Shown here: piece by piece, positions 1 through 8,796 of the stretch
Layout: every line of letters begins with the position of its first letter
How positions within the stretch are numbered: position 1 is the stretch's first letter
From: Thermomicrobiales bacterium
GTDB lineage: Bacteria > Chloroflexota > Chloroflexia > Thermomicrobiales > UBA6265
NCBI GenBank assembly: GCA_019637585.1
Contig: JAHBVL010000002.1
Location: 434,001 to 498,000 of the forward strand
Length of the DNA stretch: 64,000 nt
Direction: 5' to 3'
The notes under the pieces: generated by a model
What the model was told of the DNA's origin: nothing
What the model saw: only the letters and a program-made list of their open reading frames with translations
Databases searched by the model: none
Program-made: the position numbers and the translations under genes

Positions 1-1412
1 TCGACTTCAGCCACAAGTTCCGGTTTGACCCAGGTCGCGTCCCGAATGCCGATGCCGGGGACCTCCCCCTCCACCGGCGGCGAGTCGATCTCGATGGCGT
101 CGAGCATCTTCCGCACCGACAGGAGGGTCTCCTGGTCGTATCCAGTGCCCACCCTTCCGGCGTAGCGCAGCGGTTGCCCGATTTCGTCGCGGGTACCGAC
201 AAGCAGCGCACCGAATCCCTGTCTGCGCCCCTCCGGTTTTGTACAGCCGATGACGACGAACTCCTGCCGCTGCACGCACTTCGCTTTCAGCCAGCTCGAC
301 GCCCTGCCCGGTTCGTAGGAGTCGCCGGCGCGTTTGCAAATGATCCCCTCCAACCCCATCTTGCAGGCTTCATCGAGAAACGCCTGGCCATTCCCGGCGA
401 CATGGTCGCCGAAGCGGATCGTCCCTTTCTGGCTGTCGCCCACGATCGAGCGAGCGACTCGCTTGCGGTCGACGAGGGAAGCGCCCCGCAGATCCCACCC
501 GTCGAAGAAGAGCGCGTCGAACACGACGTAGACAATCGACGCATCGCGAGTGCGAACGGCGTTCTGCAATCGCTGAAAGCTCGAAATGCCCGCCGAATCG
601 AGCACTACGGCTTCGCCATCGAGAAGCGCGAAGGTGCAGGGCAACCTGGCGGCCGCTTCCGCAACGTGGGGGAAACGGTCGGTCCAGTCATGTCCATTCC
701 GGGTGATCAGCGTGACGTTCCCATGATCGACGAGGCAGAAGAGGCGGTATCCGTCGAGCTTCGGTTCGTGGATCCAGTCGTCCCCCTGCGGAACTGTCTC
801 CGTCACCGACGCCAGCTGGAATCCGATATCGCCGAACGACGAAGCCTGCGTCACTCCGGCAAGGGATGAGACATCGAGCGCTTCACGCGGCCGGACCGAT
901 TCCTTCGCCGCGTACTTGGCATCATTGCGCTTAATCAGCAGCCAGTTGTCTTTTCTGGCCGTTTTGAGCTTCTTGTTGCCAATCCGCACCAGCGACCACC
1001 GGCCGCTCAGTTTTTCGCCGTGGAGTGTGAAATCGAGCCGGCCCATGGCGATCGCTCTGGCCGGGTGATCGTCCGACGGTTCCCAGGTTCCCTGATCCCA
1101 GATCACCATCGAACCGGCGCCATATCCCGGGGCGGGAATCTCTCCTTCGAATGTCAGGTACTCCAGCGGGTGATCCTCGGTCTGAACCGCCAGACGCCTC
1201 AACCCGACTTCCATCAGCGGTTCCTTGGGCACCGCCCAGCTCCTGAGCACGCCTTCGTACTCCAGCCTCAGGTCATAATGCAGCGTCGAGGCATCGTGCT
1301 TCTGCACGACAAAACGCCATCCTTCGCCGGAGGCGGACTCTTCATCACCAGCAGGCTCCGGCGTGGCGGAGAAATCTCGCTTCTGACGATAGTCGCGGAG
1401 TTTGCTGCTCAT
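1..1412 (-). CDS. ligD: LigD-type DNA repair ligase, 3'-phosphoesterase plus ATP-dependent ligase domains (3' end outside window)
   Basis: Reading the minus strand from the ATG at 1412 gives about 470 codons without a stop, so the C-terminus lies beyond the left edge. Residues 1-165 are a 3'-phosphoesterase domain: H39, H45, D47, R49, H81 and Y85 match the metal and phosphate ligands of Pseudomonas LigD with constant spacing. From about residue 195 an ATP-dependent ligase domain begins, with motif I EPKLDGYR (adenylated K218) and the DGEAV motif. The polymerase domain of full LigD is not seen; it may follow or be a separate gene. The role is end cleaning and sealing in Ku-dependent non-homologous end joining. 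The start is 30 bp downstream of the P1 peptidase stop, so the two are probably co-transcribed. Confidence 0.9.
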   Translation of the reverse strand, partial: MSSKLRDYRQKRDFSATPEPAGDEESASGEGWRFVVQKHDASTLHYDLRLEYEGVLRSWAVPKEPLMEVGLRRLAVQTEDHPLEYLTFEGEIPAPGYGAGSMVIWDQGTWEPSDDHPARAIAMGRLDFTLHGEKLSGRWSLVRIGNKKLKTARKDNWLLIKRNDAKYAAKESVRPREALDVSSLAGVTQASSFGDIGFQLASVTETVPQGDDWIHEPKLDGYRLFCLVDHGNVTLITRNGHDWTDRFPHVAEAAARLPCTFALLDGEAVVLDSAGISSFQRLQNAVRTRDASIVYVVFDALFFDGWDLRGASLVDRKRVARSIVGDSQKGTIRFGDHVAGNGQAFLDEACKMGLEGIICKRAGDSYEPGRASSWLKAKCVQRQEFVVIGCTKPEGRRQGFGALLVGTRDEIGQPLRYAGRVGTGYDQETLLSVRKMLDAIEIDSPPVEGEVPGIGIRDATWVKPELVAEV

Positions 1413-1442
1413 TGCTGATGCGCCTCGCCGTCCGGCATGGGC

Positions 1443-2576
1443 TCAGAGCCGCCCGGCATCCCTGAGAATCCTGACCACGTTGTCGACCGGGATCGCCTCG
1501 CGGACATGGCCATCCCGGCCCACGACTGTCGTCGCCTTGAACAGTGCGTTGAGGATCGCTTCTTCGGTCGCTTCCACCGTAGCGGCAAAAAGCGCATCGA
1601 TGGCGTCGCTGGCGCCTCTGATCCCATGTTCCGCGACGATTTCCTGCCGCAACGTCCACCCATCGGCTTCGAGCGGCATGCGAACGAGGGGTGATGCCGA
1701 AAACGCGACGACCACGTCACCACTGCCATGCCCGCCCATCGAACCGGTGCGGGCCATGCCCAGCACGGCCCGGCGAGCGATGCGGCCGAGAATCCGGTCG
1801 GTACAGGGAGCATCGGTGCCGACGATCATCATGATCGAGCCGCGTTCCGGTTCGATGTCCCGCTCTTCGTCCAGCAACCGGCCGACCGGCACGCCATCGA
1901 TCCGAAGATCGCGGGGACGGCCGAAGTTGGCCAGAACGAGAACGCCGACCGTCCAGCCCCCCAGATCGGGGGAGATCACCCGCGAGCTGGTGCCGATGCC
2001 GCCTTTGAACCCATAGGCCGACATCCCGGTACCTGCCCCGACCGACCCTTCGTCGACTGCTCCCTGAGTCGCACCATCGATGGCCCGCATCACCTCTGTT
2101 TCCCCAACATGCCTGCCCTGAATGTCGTTGAGCCAGGCATCGGAGCATTCGCCTACGAACGGATTGACGGTTGGAAGGGAAATGCCGATTTCGGCATTCT
2201 CCCGGATGGCGTGGCTCACCAGCGCGTCGGCAACCCTGCCGACGCACAACGTGGAGGTGAGTCCAATCGGCGTTTCGAGCTGACCAAGCTCCGCAACCTG
2301 CTCGAGACCCATGCATTTGCCGAAGCCGTTGAAGACATGAACCGCCGCCGGTACCCGCTCCCGAAAGAGATTGCCCTGATGAGGCAGGATCACTGTCACA
2401 CCGGTTCGCGCCGGCCCTTCGCCTGCTCTCAACTGACCGTGACCGGAACTGACCGTCACCTGCCCCACCGACACGCCGGGGACATCGGTGATGGCGTTCA
2501 GGTTTCCCGGAGAGAGGACGCCGATCCCCATGCCGATATCGCGAAAACGAGGGCGATGGTCTGGTGTCACGCGCAT
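1443..2576 (-). CDS. P1 family (DmpA/BapA-like) self-processing aminopeptidase
   Basis: The 377-residue product matches the P1 family of N-terminal-nucleophile aminopeptidases (D-aminopeptidase DmpA, beta-peptidyl aminopeptidase BapA). It opens with RFRDIGMGIGVLSPG and ITDVPGVSVGQ. It carries the family signature GSVGAGTGMSAYGFKGGIG followed by TSSR near residue 196, where these precursors cleave themselves so that a Ser or Thr becomes the new N-terminal nucleophile. The rest follows the beta-subunit pattern (GTDAPC, GSGDVVVAFS). The open frame reaches 2750, but the first 58 codons look non-coding (Cys/Arg-rich). ATG 2576 sits right after AGAAGGA, and GTG 2570 has better spacing. Substrate cannot be told from sequence. 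No signal peptide is evident. Confidence 0.88.
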   Translation of the reverse strand: MRVTPDHRPRFRDIGMGIGVLSPGNLNAITDVPGVSVGQVTVSSGHGQLRAGEGPARTGVTVILPHQGNLFRERVPAAVHVFNGFGKCMGLEQVAELGQLETPIGLTSTLCVGRVADALVSHAIRENAEIGISLPTVNPFVGECSDAWLNDIQGRHVGETEVMRAIDGATQGAVDEGSVGAGTGMSAYGFKGGIGTSSRVISPDLGGWTVGVLVLANFGRPRDLRIDGVPVGRLLDEERDIEPERGSIMMIVGTDAPCTDRILGRIARRAVLGMARTGSMGGHGSGDVVVAFSASPLVRMPLEADGWTLRQEIVAEHGIRGASDAIDALFAATVEATEEAILNALFKATTVVGRDGHVREAIPVDNVVRILRDAGRL

Positions 2577-2671
2577 TCCTTCTGTCCAGTCAGCGGTGCA
2601 ATGCCGTACGACAATCGTACAGTCTCTGCGCTTCTGGCCGGGACCGGCATTCGGCGACACGTCCGCTGAAT

Positions 2672-2694
2672 TTGTACACTGCACGCAACGACAA
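2672..2694. repeat. 23-bp element, copy 1 (TTGTACACTGCA-N4-ACGACAA)
   Basis: TTGTACACTGCA, four variable bases and ACGACAA lie in the gap between the divergent peptidase and antiporter genes. The same 12+7 bases with the same spacing recur at 55801-55823 in the rpoB leader. TACACT could serve as a -10 box for the antiporter gene. Function is unknown. Confidence 0.6.
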
Positions 2695-2735
2695 GAGCAT
2701 CGTTCCTCGCCAACCCGAACGGTCGCACGCCGAAC

Positions 2736-4490
2736 ATGGAAAACTCGCACCTCATCGCCGATCTGGTGGCGGTCATCGCCATCGCGCTGCTCGGTGGACT
2801 CATTGCCAGGCGTCTCAAACAGCCTGCGGTACTGGGCTATATCGTGGCCGGTGTTCTGCTGGGCCCGAACACGCCGGGCCTCACCGTCGATCCCGAACAG
2901 GTCGATCTCCTGGCCAATGTCGGCGTGGCGTTCCTCATGTTCGCCATCGGTGTGGAGTTCTCCATCTCCGAGATCCTCCGCGTCCGCCGGATCGCCCTGA
3001 TCGGCGGCGCGCTCCAGATCCCGCTAACGATGTTGCTCGGCGCTTCGATCGGATTGGCCGTCGGCTGGAGCTGGCAATCAAGCGTGGTGCTCGGCGCCGC
3101 CTTTGCTCTGTCCAGCTCGGTCTTTGCGCTGACCTTTCTCGTCCGGCGCGGTGAAATGGAAACACCCCAGGGCAAGATCACTCTCGCCCTGATGGTCGTC
3201 CAGGACCTGGCCATGATCCCGCTGATCGCGCTGCTGCCGGTGCTGGAGGGCGAAAACGACCATCTCATCGAATCGCTGATTCGTTCCTTTGGCGTCGCCG
3301 CGATCGCGCTGGCAGTCGTTGTCGTTCTCGGCGCCAAGCTGGTGCCGCGCCTTCTGTTCGTCGTGGCCCGCACTGAGTCTCGCGAGCTCTTTCTGCTGAT
3401 GGTGGTGCTGATCGCTCTGGGAACAGCCATCGCCTCGGAACGCGCGGGGCTCTCCATTGCACTCGGCGCCTTTCTGGCTGGACTGGTCGTGTCGGAATCG
3501 GAGTTCGACCGCCACGTGCTCGGCGAAATCGGGCCATTGCGAGACCTCTTCAGCACCCTCTTTTTCGTGGCAATCGGGATGTTGCTGGTTCCTGAGGAGA
3601 TCGCCAAAGACTGGCATGTCTTCGTCGTTCTCCTGCTGGCCCTTCTGGCCGGCAAAGCGCTCATCACCGGCGGTTCGTTGCTGGCCGGAGGCGCCGATCA
3701 TCGCGCTGCGGCGCTTTGCGCGACCATCGTGGCCCAGATGGGTGAGTTCAGCTTCGTCCTGGCTGGTGAAAGTCACTCCGACCATATCATCACCAGCCAC
3801 CAGTACAGTCTCATCCTGGCCGTGGCCGTCGCGTCGATCGTGGCCACGCCCTTCATGGCCCGATTCGGGCAACCCCTTTCGGAGATTGCGGAATCCTTGC
3901 CTGGGGTCGAGGCGCGAGAATCCGAAGTCTGGATCGAGAACTCGCCGCCAGTCAAAATGGCGCAACACGCCATCATTTGCGGTTACGGGCGAGTCGGCGC
4001 CGTGCTGGGGGATGCGCTGCAACGTCGCGGTTTTCGCTATGCCGTGATCGACCTCAATCCGGCGATCGTCCGGCGGTTGAGAGAACAGAATGTGCCGGCC
4101 TACTACGGCGATGCCAGCTCCGCCGACATCCTGATCCACGCCGGGGTGGCGCAAGCGAAGGTGCTGGTCGTCGCGACAGCGGATCTCGTCTCCGCGCCGG
4201 CGGCGATCCGGCATGCCAAGCGGCTTAATCCGCAGATCGCGGTCATCAGCCGGGCGCCAGGCAGCGGCAATATCGACGTTCTCCGCGCCGCCGGAGCAGA
4301 CGAGATCATCCAGCCCGAATTCGAAGCGGGTATGGAGAGCATCCGGTACGTGTTGCGGGAATTCGGCGTGTCGATGCGCGAAACGACGGCCATCATCAGC
4401 AAACGGCGGGCGATTCACTATCAGGACGGCCCCGACGCCGGTTTCGAAGACCCCGAAGGAACCTTCAACGACGAGCTAACCTTTCGCTGA
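2736..4490 (+). CDS. CPA2 family monovalent cation:proton antiporter with RCK/TrkA-N domain
   Basis: The 584-residue membrane protein has a Na+/H+ exchanger (CPA2, KefB/YbaL-like) domain of about 12 hydrophobic segments over residues 1-385, with family stretches LKQPAVLGYIVAGVLLGPN, FLMFAIGVEFS and DLFSTLFFVAIGM. A cytoplasmic TrkA-N nucleotide-binding domain follows from about residue 410 (HAIICGYGRVG, a Rossmann glycine motif, and DLNP). It should exchange K+ or Na+ for protons under control of NAD(H) or another ligand of the RCK domain. No TrkA-C domain is evident; the tail is a short acidic extension. It is a single gene, divergent from the peptidase-ligase operon and followed by the tRNA-Ser gene. 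Confidence 0.92.
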   Translation: MENSHLIADLVAVIAIALLGGLIARRLKQPAVLGYIVAGVLLGPNTPGLTVDPEQVDLLANVGVAFLMFAIGVEFSISEILRVRRIALIGGALQIPLTMLLGASIGLAVGWSWQSSVVLGAAFALSSSVFALTFLVRRGEMETPQGKITLALMVVQDLAMIPLIALLPVLEGENDHLIESLIRSFGVAAIALAVVVVLGAKLVPRLLFVVARTESRELFLLMVVLIALGTAIASERAGLSIALGAFLAGLVVSESEFDRHVLGEIGPLRDLFSTLFFVAIGMLLVPEEIAKDWHVFVVLLLALLAGKALITGGSLLAGGADHRAAALCATIVAQMGEFSFVLAGESHSDHIITSHQYSLILAVAVASIVATPFMARFGQPLSEIAESLPGVEARESEVWIENSPPVKMAQHAIICGYGRVGAVLGDALQRRGFRYAVIDLNPAIVRRLREQNVPAYYGDASSADILIHAGVAQAKVLVVATADLVSAPAAIRHAKRLNPQIAVISRAPGSGNIDVLRAAGADEIIQPEFEAGMESIRYVLREFGVSMRETTAIISKRRAIHYQDGPDAGFEDPEGTFNDELTFR

Positions 4491-4499
4491 TCCGGCCCG

Positions 4500-4590
4500 T
4501 CCCCTCCCGCTCCAACAACCAAATCCCGTCGGCGGTTCTCCTCTCCGCCTTCCCGCCTGTTCGCCTCTCCGCCTCGTCCCCGCCGCATCA
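4500..4590 (+). repeat. Pyrimidine-rich CCGCCT/CGCCTC tract upstream of tRNA-Ser
   Basis: After the antiporter stop comes an almost pure C/T plus-strand tract with repeated CTCTCCGCCT, CCCGCCT and TTCGCCTC words. It ends just before the tRNA -10 region. Similar tracts precede tRNA-Ser(CGA) and tRNA-Leu. No coding sense is seen. Confidence 0.6.
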
Positions 4591-4592
4591 TC

Positions 4593-4598
4593 TATACT
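4593..4598 (+). promoter_or_regulatory. -10 box TATACT for tRNA-Ser(UGA)
   Basis: TATACT stands 17 bp before the mature tRNA 5' end. The same hexamer precedes tRNA-Arg (4855-4860) and tRNA-Ser(GGA) (9490-9495) at 9 and 18 bp. No good -35 hexamer is visible. Confidence 0.6.
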
Positions 4599-4615
4599 TC
4601 ACCGGCTGTGTGCTC

Positions 4616-4698
4616 GGAGAGGTGGCCGAGTGGTTGAAGGCGGCTGTCTTGAAAACAGTTAGGCGAAAGCCTCGCAGGTTCGAATCCTGTCCTCTCCG
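4616..4698 (+). tRNA. tRNA-Ser (anticodon UGA)
   Basis: The acceptor stem GGAGAGG pairs fully with CCTCTCC, the anticodon loop CTTGAAA sits on a five-pair stem, the long variable arm expected of tRNA-Ser is present, and the T arm contains GTTCGAATC. The discriminator is G. CC follows, but a full CCA is not encoded. Confidence 0.95.
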
Positions 4699-4729
4699 CC
4701 GGCAACCGAGCACGACAGCTCGCGCACCA

Positions 4730-4819
4730 GGGAAGGTGCCAGAGAGGTCGAATGGGGCCGCCTGCTAAGCGGTTGATGGGTTTAGAGCTCATCCGAGGGT
4801 TCGAATCCCTCCCTTCCCG
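4730..4819 (+). tRNA. tRNA-Ser (anticodon GCU)
   Basis: The acceptor GGGAAGG pairs with CCTTCCC, the loop CTGCTAA gives anticodon GCU for AGC/AGU codons, the variable arm is long and the T loop is TTCGAAT. It lies 31 bp after tRNA-Ser(UGA) and is probably on the same transcript. Confidence 0.95.
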
Positions 4820-4854
4820 CCGGCGAGGTAATCCGATCGGCAGTCATGTCGGGA

Positions 4855-4860
4855 TATACT
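4855..4860 (+). promoter_or_regulatory. -10 box TATACT for tRNA-Arg
   Basis: The hexamer TATACT is 9 bp upstream of the tRNA-Arg 5' end, so transcription would start very near the mature end. Confidence 0.55.
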
Positions 4861-4869
4861 TCGCGAATT

Positions 4870-4945
4870 GCGCCCGTAGCTCAGGGGATAGAGCGTTGGG
4901 TTGCGGACCCAAAGGCCGCAGGTTCGAATCCTGCCGGGCGTACCA
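4870..4945 (+). tRNA. tRNA-Arg (anticodon GCG)
   Basis: The acceptor GCGCCCG pairs with CGGGCGT (G-U at the end), the anticodon stem TTGGG/CCCAA encloses TTGCGGA, and the T arm GCAGG-TTCGAAT-CCTGC and an encoded CCA are present. Anticodon GCG reads CGC. Many bacteria use an inosine-forming ACG tRNA for this box, so the unmodified GCG is worth noting. Confidence 0.93.
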
Positions 4946-5334
4946 AGGTATTGTTACTCAAACATGCTCCCTGTAAATCAGGGGCAGCGTTCAGAGAATC
5001 AGAGGCACCGAGCCAATGCTCGGTGCCTTGTTCGTTCACAGCGCCTCTCCGTGCGGATTCCGCGATTTGGGCCACCAGTACCTGCTGCTCTGTCTGAGGG
5101 TCGATCTCTTGACCATCATCTTCAACCCAGATCTATAGGTAATACGAAGCGAAGAGCTTGCCGAGCCGTTTGCGTACCTTCTCAATGCTCATCGATCCGT
5201 CGGCAAAGAGATCAAGGGCACCGCTTGGTTTGCATGATGTGGCCCGCGGGCCGCGGTCGGGAACGGCGCACCAGCCCTATGAGTGCCTGCGATGCAACGA
5301 GGTACCGACCCATGAGGGTGGCGTGGGCATAAGG
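4946..5334. other. Intergenic region after tRNA-Arg with possible degraded recombinase-like tail
   Basis: This stretch has no convincing intact gene. A terminator hairpin lies at 5003-5028. On the minus strand around 5145-5225 a short frame reads ALDLFADGSMSIEKVRKRLG before a stop. It weakly resembles the coil after the recombinase domain of large serine recombinases and could be a remnant beside the tRNA. This is speculative. Confidence 0.25.
5003..5028 (+). terminator. Hairpin terminator after tRNA-Arg
   Basis: An 11-bp perfect stem (AGGCACCGAGC / GCTCGGTGCCT) with loop CAAT is followed by a T-rich stretch (TGTTCGTT). It probably ends the tRNA-Arg transcript. Confidence 0.75.
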
Positions 5335-6930
5335 CTAGAAGCGGAAGACGCCATAGTCGGTGGAAGGGATCGGGGCGTTGAGAGTCGTTTCGAGGGCGAG
5401 GCCGACAATCTGGCGGGTTCGACGAGGGTCGATGATGCCGTCGTCCCAGAGGCGGGCGGTGGCGAAGTAGGGACTCGCCTCCGATTCGTATCGCGCCACG
5501 ATCTCCTCCCGATAGACCTCCAGCGCCGTCTCGTCGACGGCGTCGCCGCGTGCCGCGGCGCTCTGGCGGCGGACGTCGGTGAGGACGCCGGCGGCTTGCC
5601 GGCCACCCATGACGCCGATCCGATGGCTCGGCCAGGAGAAGATGAAGCGCGGATCGTAGGCGCGGCCGCACATCGCGTAATTACCCGCGCCATAGCTGGC
5701 GCCGATCATAACCGTGATCTTCGGCACCTCCGCCACCGCGACGGCGGCGACGAGCTTCGCACCGTCGCGGGCGATGCCGTTGTGCTCGGCATGCTTCCCG
5801 ACGTTGAAGCCGGTGATGTTCTGAAGGAAGAGGAGGGGGATGCGCTGCTGGGCGCAGAGCATGACGAAGTGCGCTCCCTTACGCGCCGATTCCGAGACGA
5901 GCACGCCGTTGTTGGCCAGGACCCCGACGGGAATTCCGTGAAGATGTCCGAAGCCGCAGACGAGGGTCTGACCGTACTCGGCCTTGAACTCGCGGAAACG
6001 GCTGCCGTCAAGGACGCGGTTCAGGACCTGACGGACATCGTAGGGCCGGCGCGTGTCAGCTGGTATGAGATCGAGGAGACCATCAGGGTCTTCCAGTGGC
6101 TCACTGGCCGGCTCGCGCTCCCACGGGAGGGACGGAGCGCTCGAACGCGGGGAACTCATCAGGTCGCGGGCGAGCGCGAGAGCGCTCAACTCGTCGTCTG
6201 CGATGTAGTCGACTACGCCGCTAATGCGGCCATGGGTGTCGGCGCCGCCCAGCTCCTGCGCGGTGACCTCTTCGCCCGTCGCGGCGCGAACGAGGGGCGG
6301 GCCAGCCAGGAAGATCGTGCCGGCTCCCCGGACGATGACTGCCTCGTCGCACATGGCGGGCACATAGGCGCCGCCGGCGGTGCAGGAGCCGAGGACAATC
6401 GCGACCTGGCGAATGCCACGGGCCGACATCAGGGCCTGGTTGCGGAAAATCCGCCCGAAGTGGTCGCGATCGGCGAAAATGTCGCTCTGCAGGGGGAGGA
6501 ACGCGCCACCGGAGTCGACGAGGTAGAGGCACGGGAGATGGTTCGCGAGCGCGATCTCCTGCGCGCGGAGGTGCTTCTTGACCGTCATCGGGAAGTATGT
6601 GCCGCCCTTCGCGGTCGGGTCGTTGGCGACGATCACGACCGGGCGGCCGGCGACTTGGCCAATGCCGGTCACGATGCCGGCGCTGGGGCTCGCGCCGTCG
6701 TACATGTCCCAGGCGGCGAGGGGCGAGAGCTCGAGCAGCTCCGTGCCAGGGTCGATCACCCGGGCGACTCGCTCGCGGACCGGAAGCTTGCCCTTTTCGG
6801 CCAATCGCGCTCGCGCACCCGCGCCGCCGTCGGCGACGCGAGCGAGGCGCTCATCGAGCTCGGCGACCGCGGCCAGGTTCCTGTCGCGGTTGGTGGGCCG
6901 AGCGGCCTGATGGGTTGGAGAGCTGTTCAT
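5335..6930 (-). CDS. Acyl-CoA carboxylase carboxyltransferase (beta) subunit, methylcrotonoyl-CoA carboxylase type
   Basis: The 531-residue protein transfers carboxyl from carboxybiotin to an acyl-CoA. It contains the crotonase-fold carboxyltransferase pair: [24 protein letters not shown] and [19 protein letters not shown] in the N half, then [17 protein letters not shown] and [10 protein letters not shown] in the C half. These words match MCC/geranyl-CoA carboxylase beta better than propionyl-CoA carboxylase. The frame is open to 7095, but the ATG at 6930 overlaps the stop of the acyl-CoA ligase by 4 bp (ATGA) and begins the conserved part. The biotin carboxylase/biotin carrier subunit is not in the window. 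The role is probably leucine or isoprenoid acyl-CoA catabolism. Confidence 0.9.
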   Translation of the reverse strand: MNSSPTHQAARPTNRDRNLAAVAELDERLARVADGGAGARARLAEKGKLPVRERVARVIDPGTELLELSPLAAWDMYDGASPSAGIVTGIGQVAGRPVVIVANDPTAKGGTYFPMTVKKHLRAQEIALANHLPCLYLVDSGGAFLPLQSDIFADRDHFGRIFRNQALMSARGIRQVAIVLGSCTAGGAYVPAMCDEAVIVRGAGTIFLAGPPLVRAATGEEVTAQELGGADTHGRISGVVDYIADDELSALALARDLMSSPRSSAPSLPWEREPASEPLEDPDGLLDLIPADTRRPYDVRQVLNRVLDGSRFREFKAEYGQTLVCGFGHLHGIPVGVLANNGVLVSESARKGAHFVMLCAQQRIPLLFLQNITGFNVGKHAEHNGIARDGAKLVAAVAVAEVPKITVMIGASYGAGNYAMCGRAYDPRFIFSWPSHRIGVMGGRQAAGVLTDVRRQSAAARGDAVDETALEVYREEIVARYESEASPYFATARLWDDGIIDPRRTRQIVGLALETTLNAPIPSTDYGVFRF

Positions 6931-8525
6931 CGGCGGTCGATCCTGTATCCGGCGGCTTCGCGGTCCCATGCCGCGCCGGCGCCCGCTTGCTTGAGCTTGT
7001 ATTTTTCGACCCGTTCGGTCGGGGTCTTGGGGAGAGCGTCGTGGAATTCGACGTACCGCGGGACCATGAAGTAGGCCATCCGCGCTTCGCACCACTGGAC
7101 GATCTCGAGCGGATCGATCGTTTCGCCGGCGCGGGCCACGATACAGATCTTGACCTCCTCCTCACCGACGTCCGATGGCACGCCGACAGCGGCCGATTCG
7201 AGGACGAGCGGGTGGGCATTGACGATCGTCTCCACCTCCCAGGAAGAGATATTCTCTCCGCGTCGCCGGATGCTCTGTTTCACCCGGTCAACGAAAGAGA
7301 GATAGCCATCGGCATCGGCATACCCAGTATCGCCGGTGTGGAACCAGCCGCCCCGCATTGCCGCGGCAGTCTGATCGGGCTGTTTGAAGTAGCCATCCAT
7401 GAAGGCGTTCGACGGATCGGCTCGCAGCAGAATCTCGCCCCGTTCGCCGGCCGGCAACGGATCGCCGTCGGCATTGGCAATTCGGGCCTCGACAAAATCC
7501 ATCGGCAAACCGATCGTCCCGACCCGGACGGCGTCACGCGGATTGTTGACGCAAAAGCCAGCCGTCTCGGTCAGGCCGTAGCCCTCAATGATCCGCACAC
7601 CGAAGCGCTCCTCGAACTCCAGCCAGACATCCCTCGGGGTCGCCGCACAGGCGGTCAGGCGCGCGCCATGGGCGCGGTCGAGGGGGGACTCGGGCTGTTT
7701 GCAGAGGATGGGGATCATCGCGGCGAGTGAGTTGAAGATCGTCGCGCCATGATCGTGAATCTCCTGCCAGAAGCCGGAGGCGCTGAAACGGTCGCCGATG
7801 GCCATAGTCGCGTTGAGATCGATGGCGGGGAGGACGGTGTGCGCCTGAGCGTTGACGTGGTAGAGGGGAAGACTGGTGTAGAGGATATCGTCCGCCGTCG
7901 CGCCGGCAAACTGCCGGGAGAACGCCCTTGTGGAGTTGAGATAGGCGTGGTGGCTCAGCATGACACCCTTTGGCGATCCGGTCGTGCCGGAGGTGTAGAG
8001 AATGGCGTGGAGCGCTTCTGGCGCGAAGTTGGTAGTCGCTGGCAACAGCCGGTTGGCGGACTCCGCGAGGAGATCGTCCCACCGCTGACAGCGGTCTGGG
8101 AGCGCGTCGCGCTCTCCAACGACGATGACGCGCTCCAGCGCCGCCATGGCGCCGGACAGCTCCAGCACGCGGTCGAGCAGATCGGCGGTGATGACCAGCA
8201 CGTTCGCTTCGGAGTGCTCGATGATGTAGGCCAGACCATCGCCTTTGAGATGAACGTTGATCGGAACCTTGACCGCGCCGAGCCGGGCGATGCCGAACCA
8301 GAGAGAGAGGTAGTCCGGGCCGTTCGGGAGCATGAGGCAGACGGTATCGCCCGCGCGAACGCCGACCTGGTAGAGCGCCCGCGCGGCGGCGAGGGCGTCG
8401 TCGTGAAACGCGGCATAGCTCTGACGCGTCTCCCGATAGCTGAGGAGCGTCTTGTCGGGCGTCCGTGCGACGCGCCGCTCCAAAAAGCGCCAGAGATCCA
8501 GGTTAGCCGGCGCGGTGTCGTTCAT
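6927..8525 (-). CDS. AMP-dependent acyl-CoA synthetase (CaiC/FadD-like)
   Basis: This 532-residue ANL superfamily enzyme activates a carboxylic acid with ATP and then forms a CoA thioester. Motif A3 is [18 protein letters not shown]5 is GYGLTETAG, and A7/A8 is [19 protein letters not shown] followed by [17 protein letters not shown]. The C-terminal A10 region reads [13 protein letters not shown], where the usual adenylation lysine (TGK) position is Arg. The closest theme is the crotonobetaine/carnitine-CoA ligase group, but the substrate is unknown. It precedes the carboxyltransferase gene with a 4-bp overlap, so the two probably act on the same acyl-CoA pathway. Confidence 0.88.
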   Translation of the reverse strand: MNDTAPANLDLWRFLERRVARTPDKTLLSYRETRQSYAAFHDDALAAARALYQVGVRAGDTVCLMLPNGPDYLSLWFGIARLGAVKVPINVHLKGDGLAYIIEHSEANVLVITADLLDRVLELSGAMAALERVIVVGERDALPDRCQRWDDLLAESANRLLPATTNFAPEALHAILYTSGTTGSPKGVMLSHHAYLNSTRAFSRQFAGATADDILYTSLPLYHVNAQAHTVLPAIDLNATMAIGDRFSASGFWQEIHDHGATIFNSLAAMIPILCKQPESPLDRAHGARLTACAATPRDVWLEFEERFGVRIIEGYGLTETAGFCVNNPRDAVRVGTIGLPMDFVEARIANADGDPLPAGERGEILLRADPSNAFMDGYFKQPDQTAAAMRGGWFHTGDTGYADADGYLSFVDRVKQSIRRRGENISSWEVETIVNAHPLVLESAAVGVPSDVGEEEVKICIVARAGETIDPLEIVQWCEARMAYFMVPRYVEFHDALPKTPTERVEKYKLKQAGAGAAWDREAAGYRIDRR

Positions 8526-8725
8526 CGCTCAGGAGTTCCATCTTTGTCGGCGCGTGTCCTGTGCGGACCTGCACAGTATCTCCAGGCTGGCCGGGACTCG
8601 CAAGACGCACACAATTGCTGTGACATCACTCCTGCAACTTCGCCCTGATCATTGCAGGTGATACCTATCCATCCTTTACCGGTCGTGCCCTTCGCGAGTT
8701 GAGCTCTCCTCTTTCGCTACCTTCC

Positions 8726-8776
8726 ATTGCCCTTTGCCCTTTGCCCTTTGCCCATCACCCTTCGTGCCCTTTGCCC
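8726..8776 (+). repeat. TTTGCCC heptamer repeats upstream of tRNA-Ser(CGA)
   Basis: One ATTGCCC and three TTTGCCC units run 8726-8753, then ATCACCC, with a further TTTGCCC at 8770-8776. They sit between the divergent ligase gene and the tRNA. The unit is close to the ATTTGCC heptamer at the rpoB promoter. TAGACT at 8785-8790 may be the tRNA -10 box. Confidence 0.75.
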
Positions 8777-8796
8777 AAAAATGCTAGACTTCACCC

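Noticed and set aside
3078-4418. 446-codon minus-strand ORF
   Set aside because: It is antisense to the CPA2 antiporter, whose membrane and RCK motifs are unmistakable; the antisense product is low-complexity His/Asp/Arg.
4752-5332. Short ORFs over the tRNA-Ser/tRNA-Arg region
   Set aside because: They cross tRNA genes and the terminator hairpin and show no coding pattern.
5158-7074. Long plus-strand ORF of 638 codons
   Set aside because: It is antisense to the carboxyltransferase gene, whose product has clear family motifs; the plus-strand product is Arg/Ala/Asp-rich without any recognisable domain.
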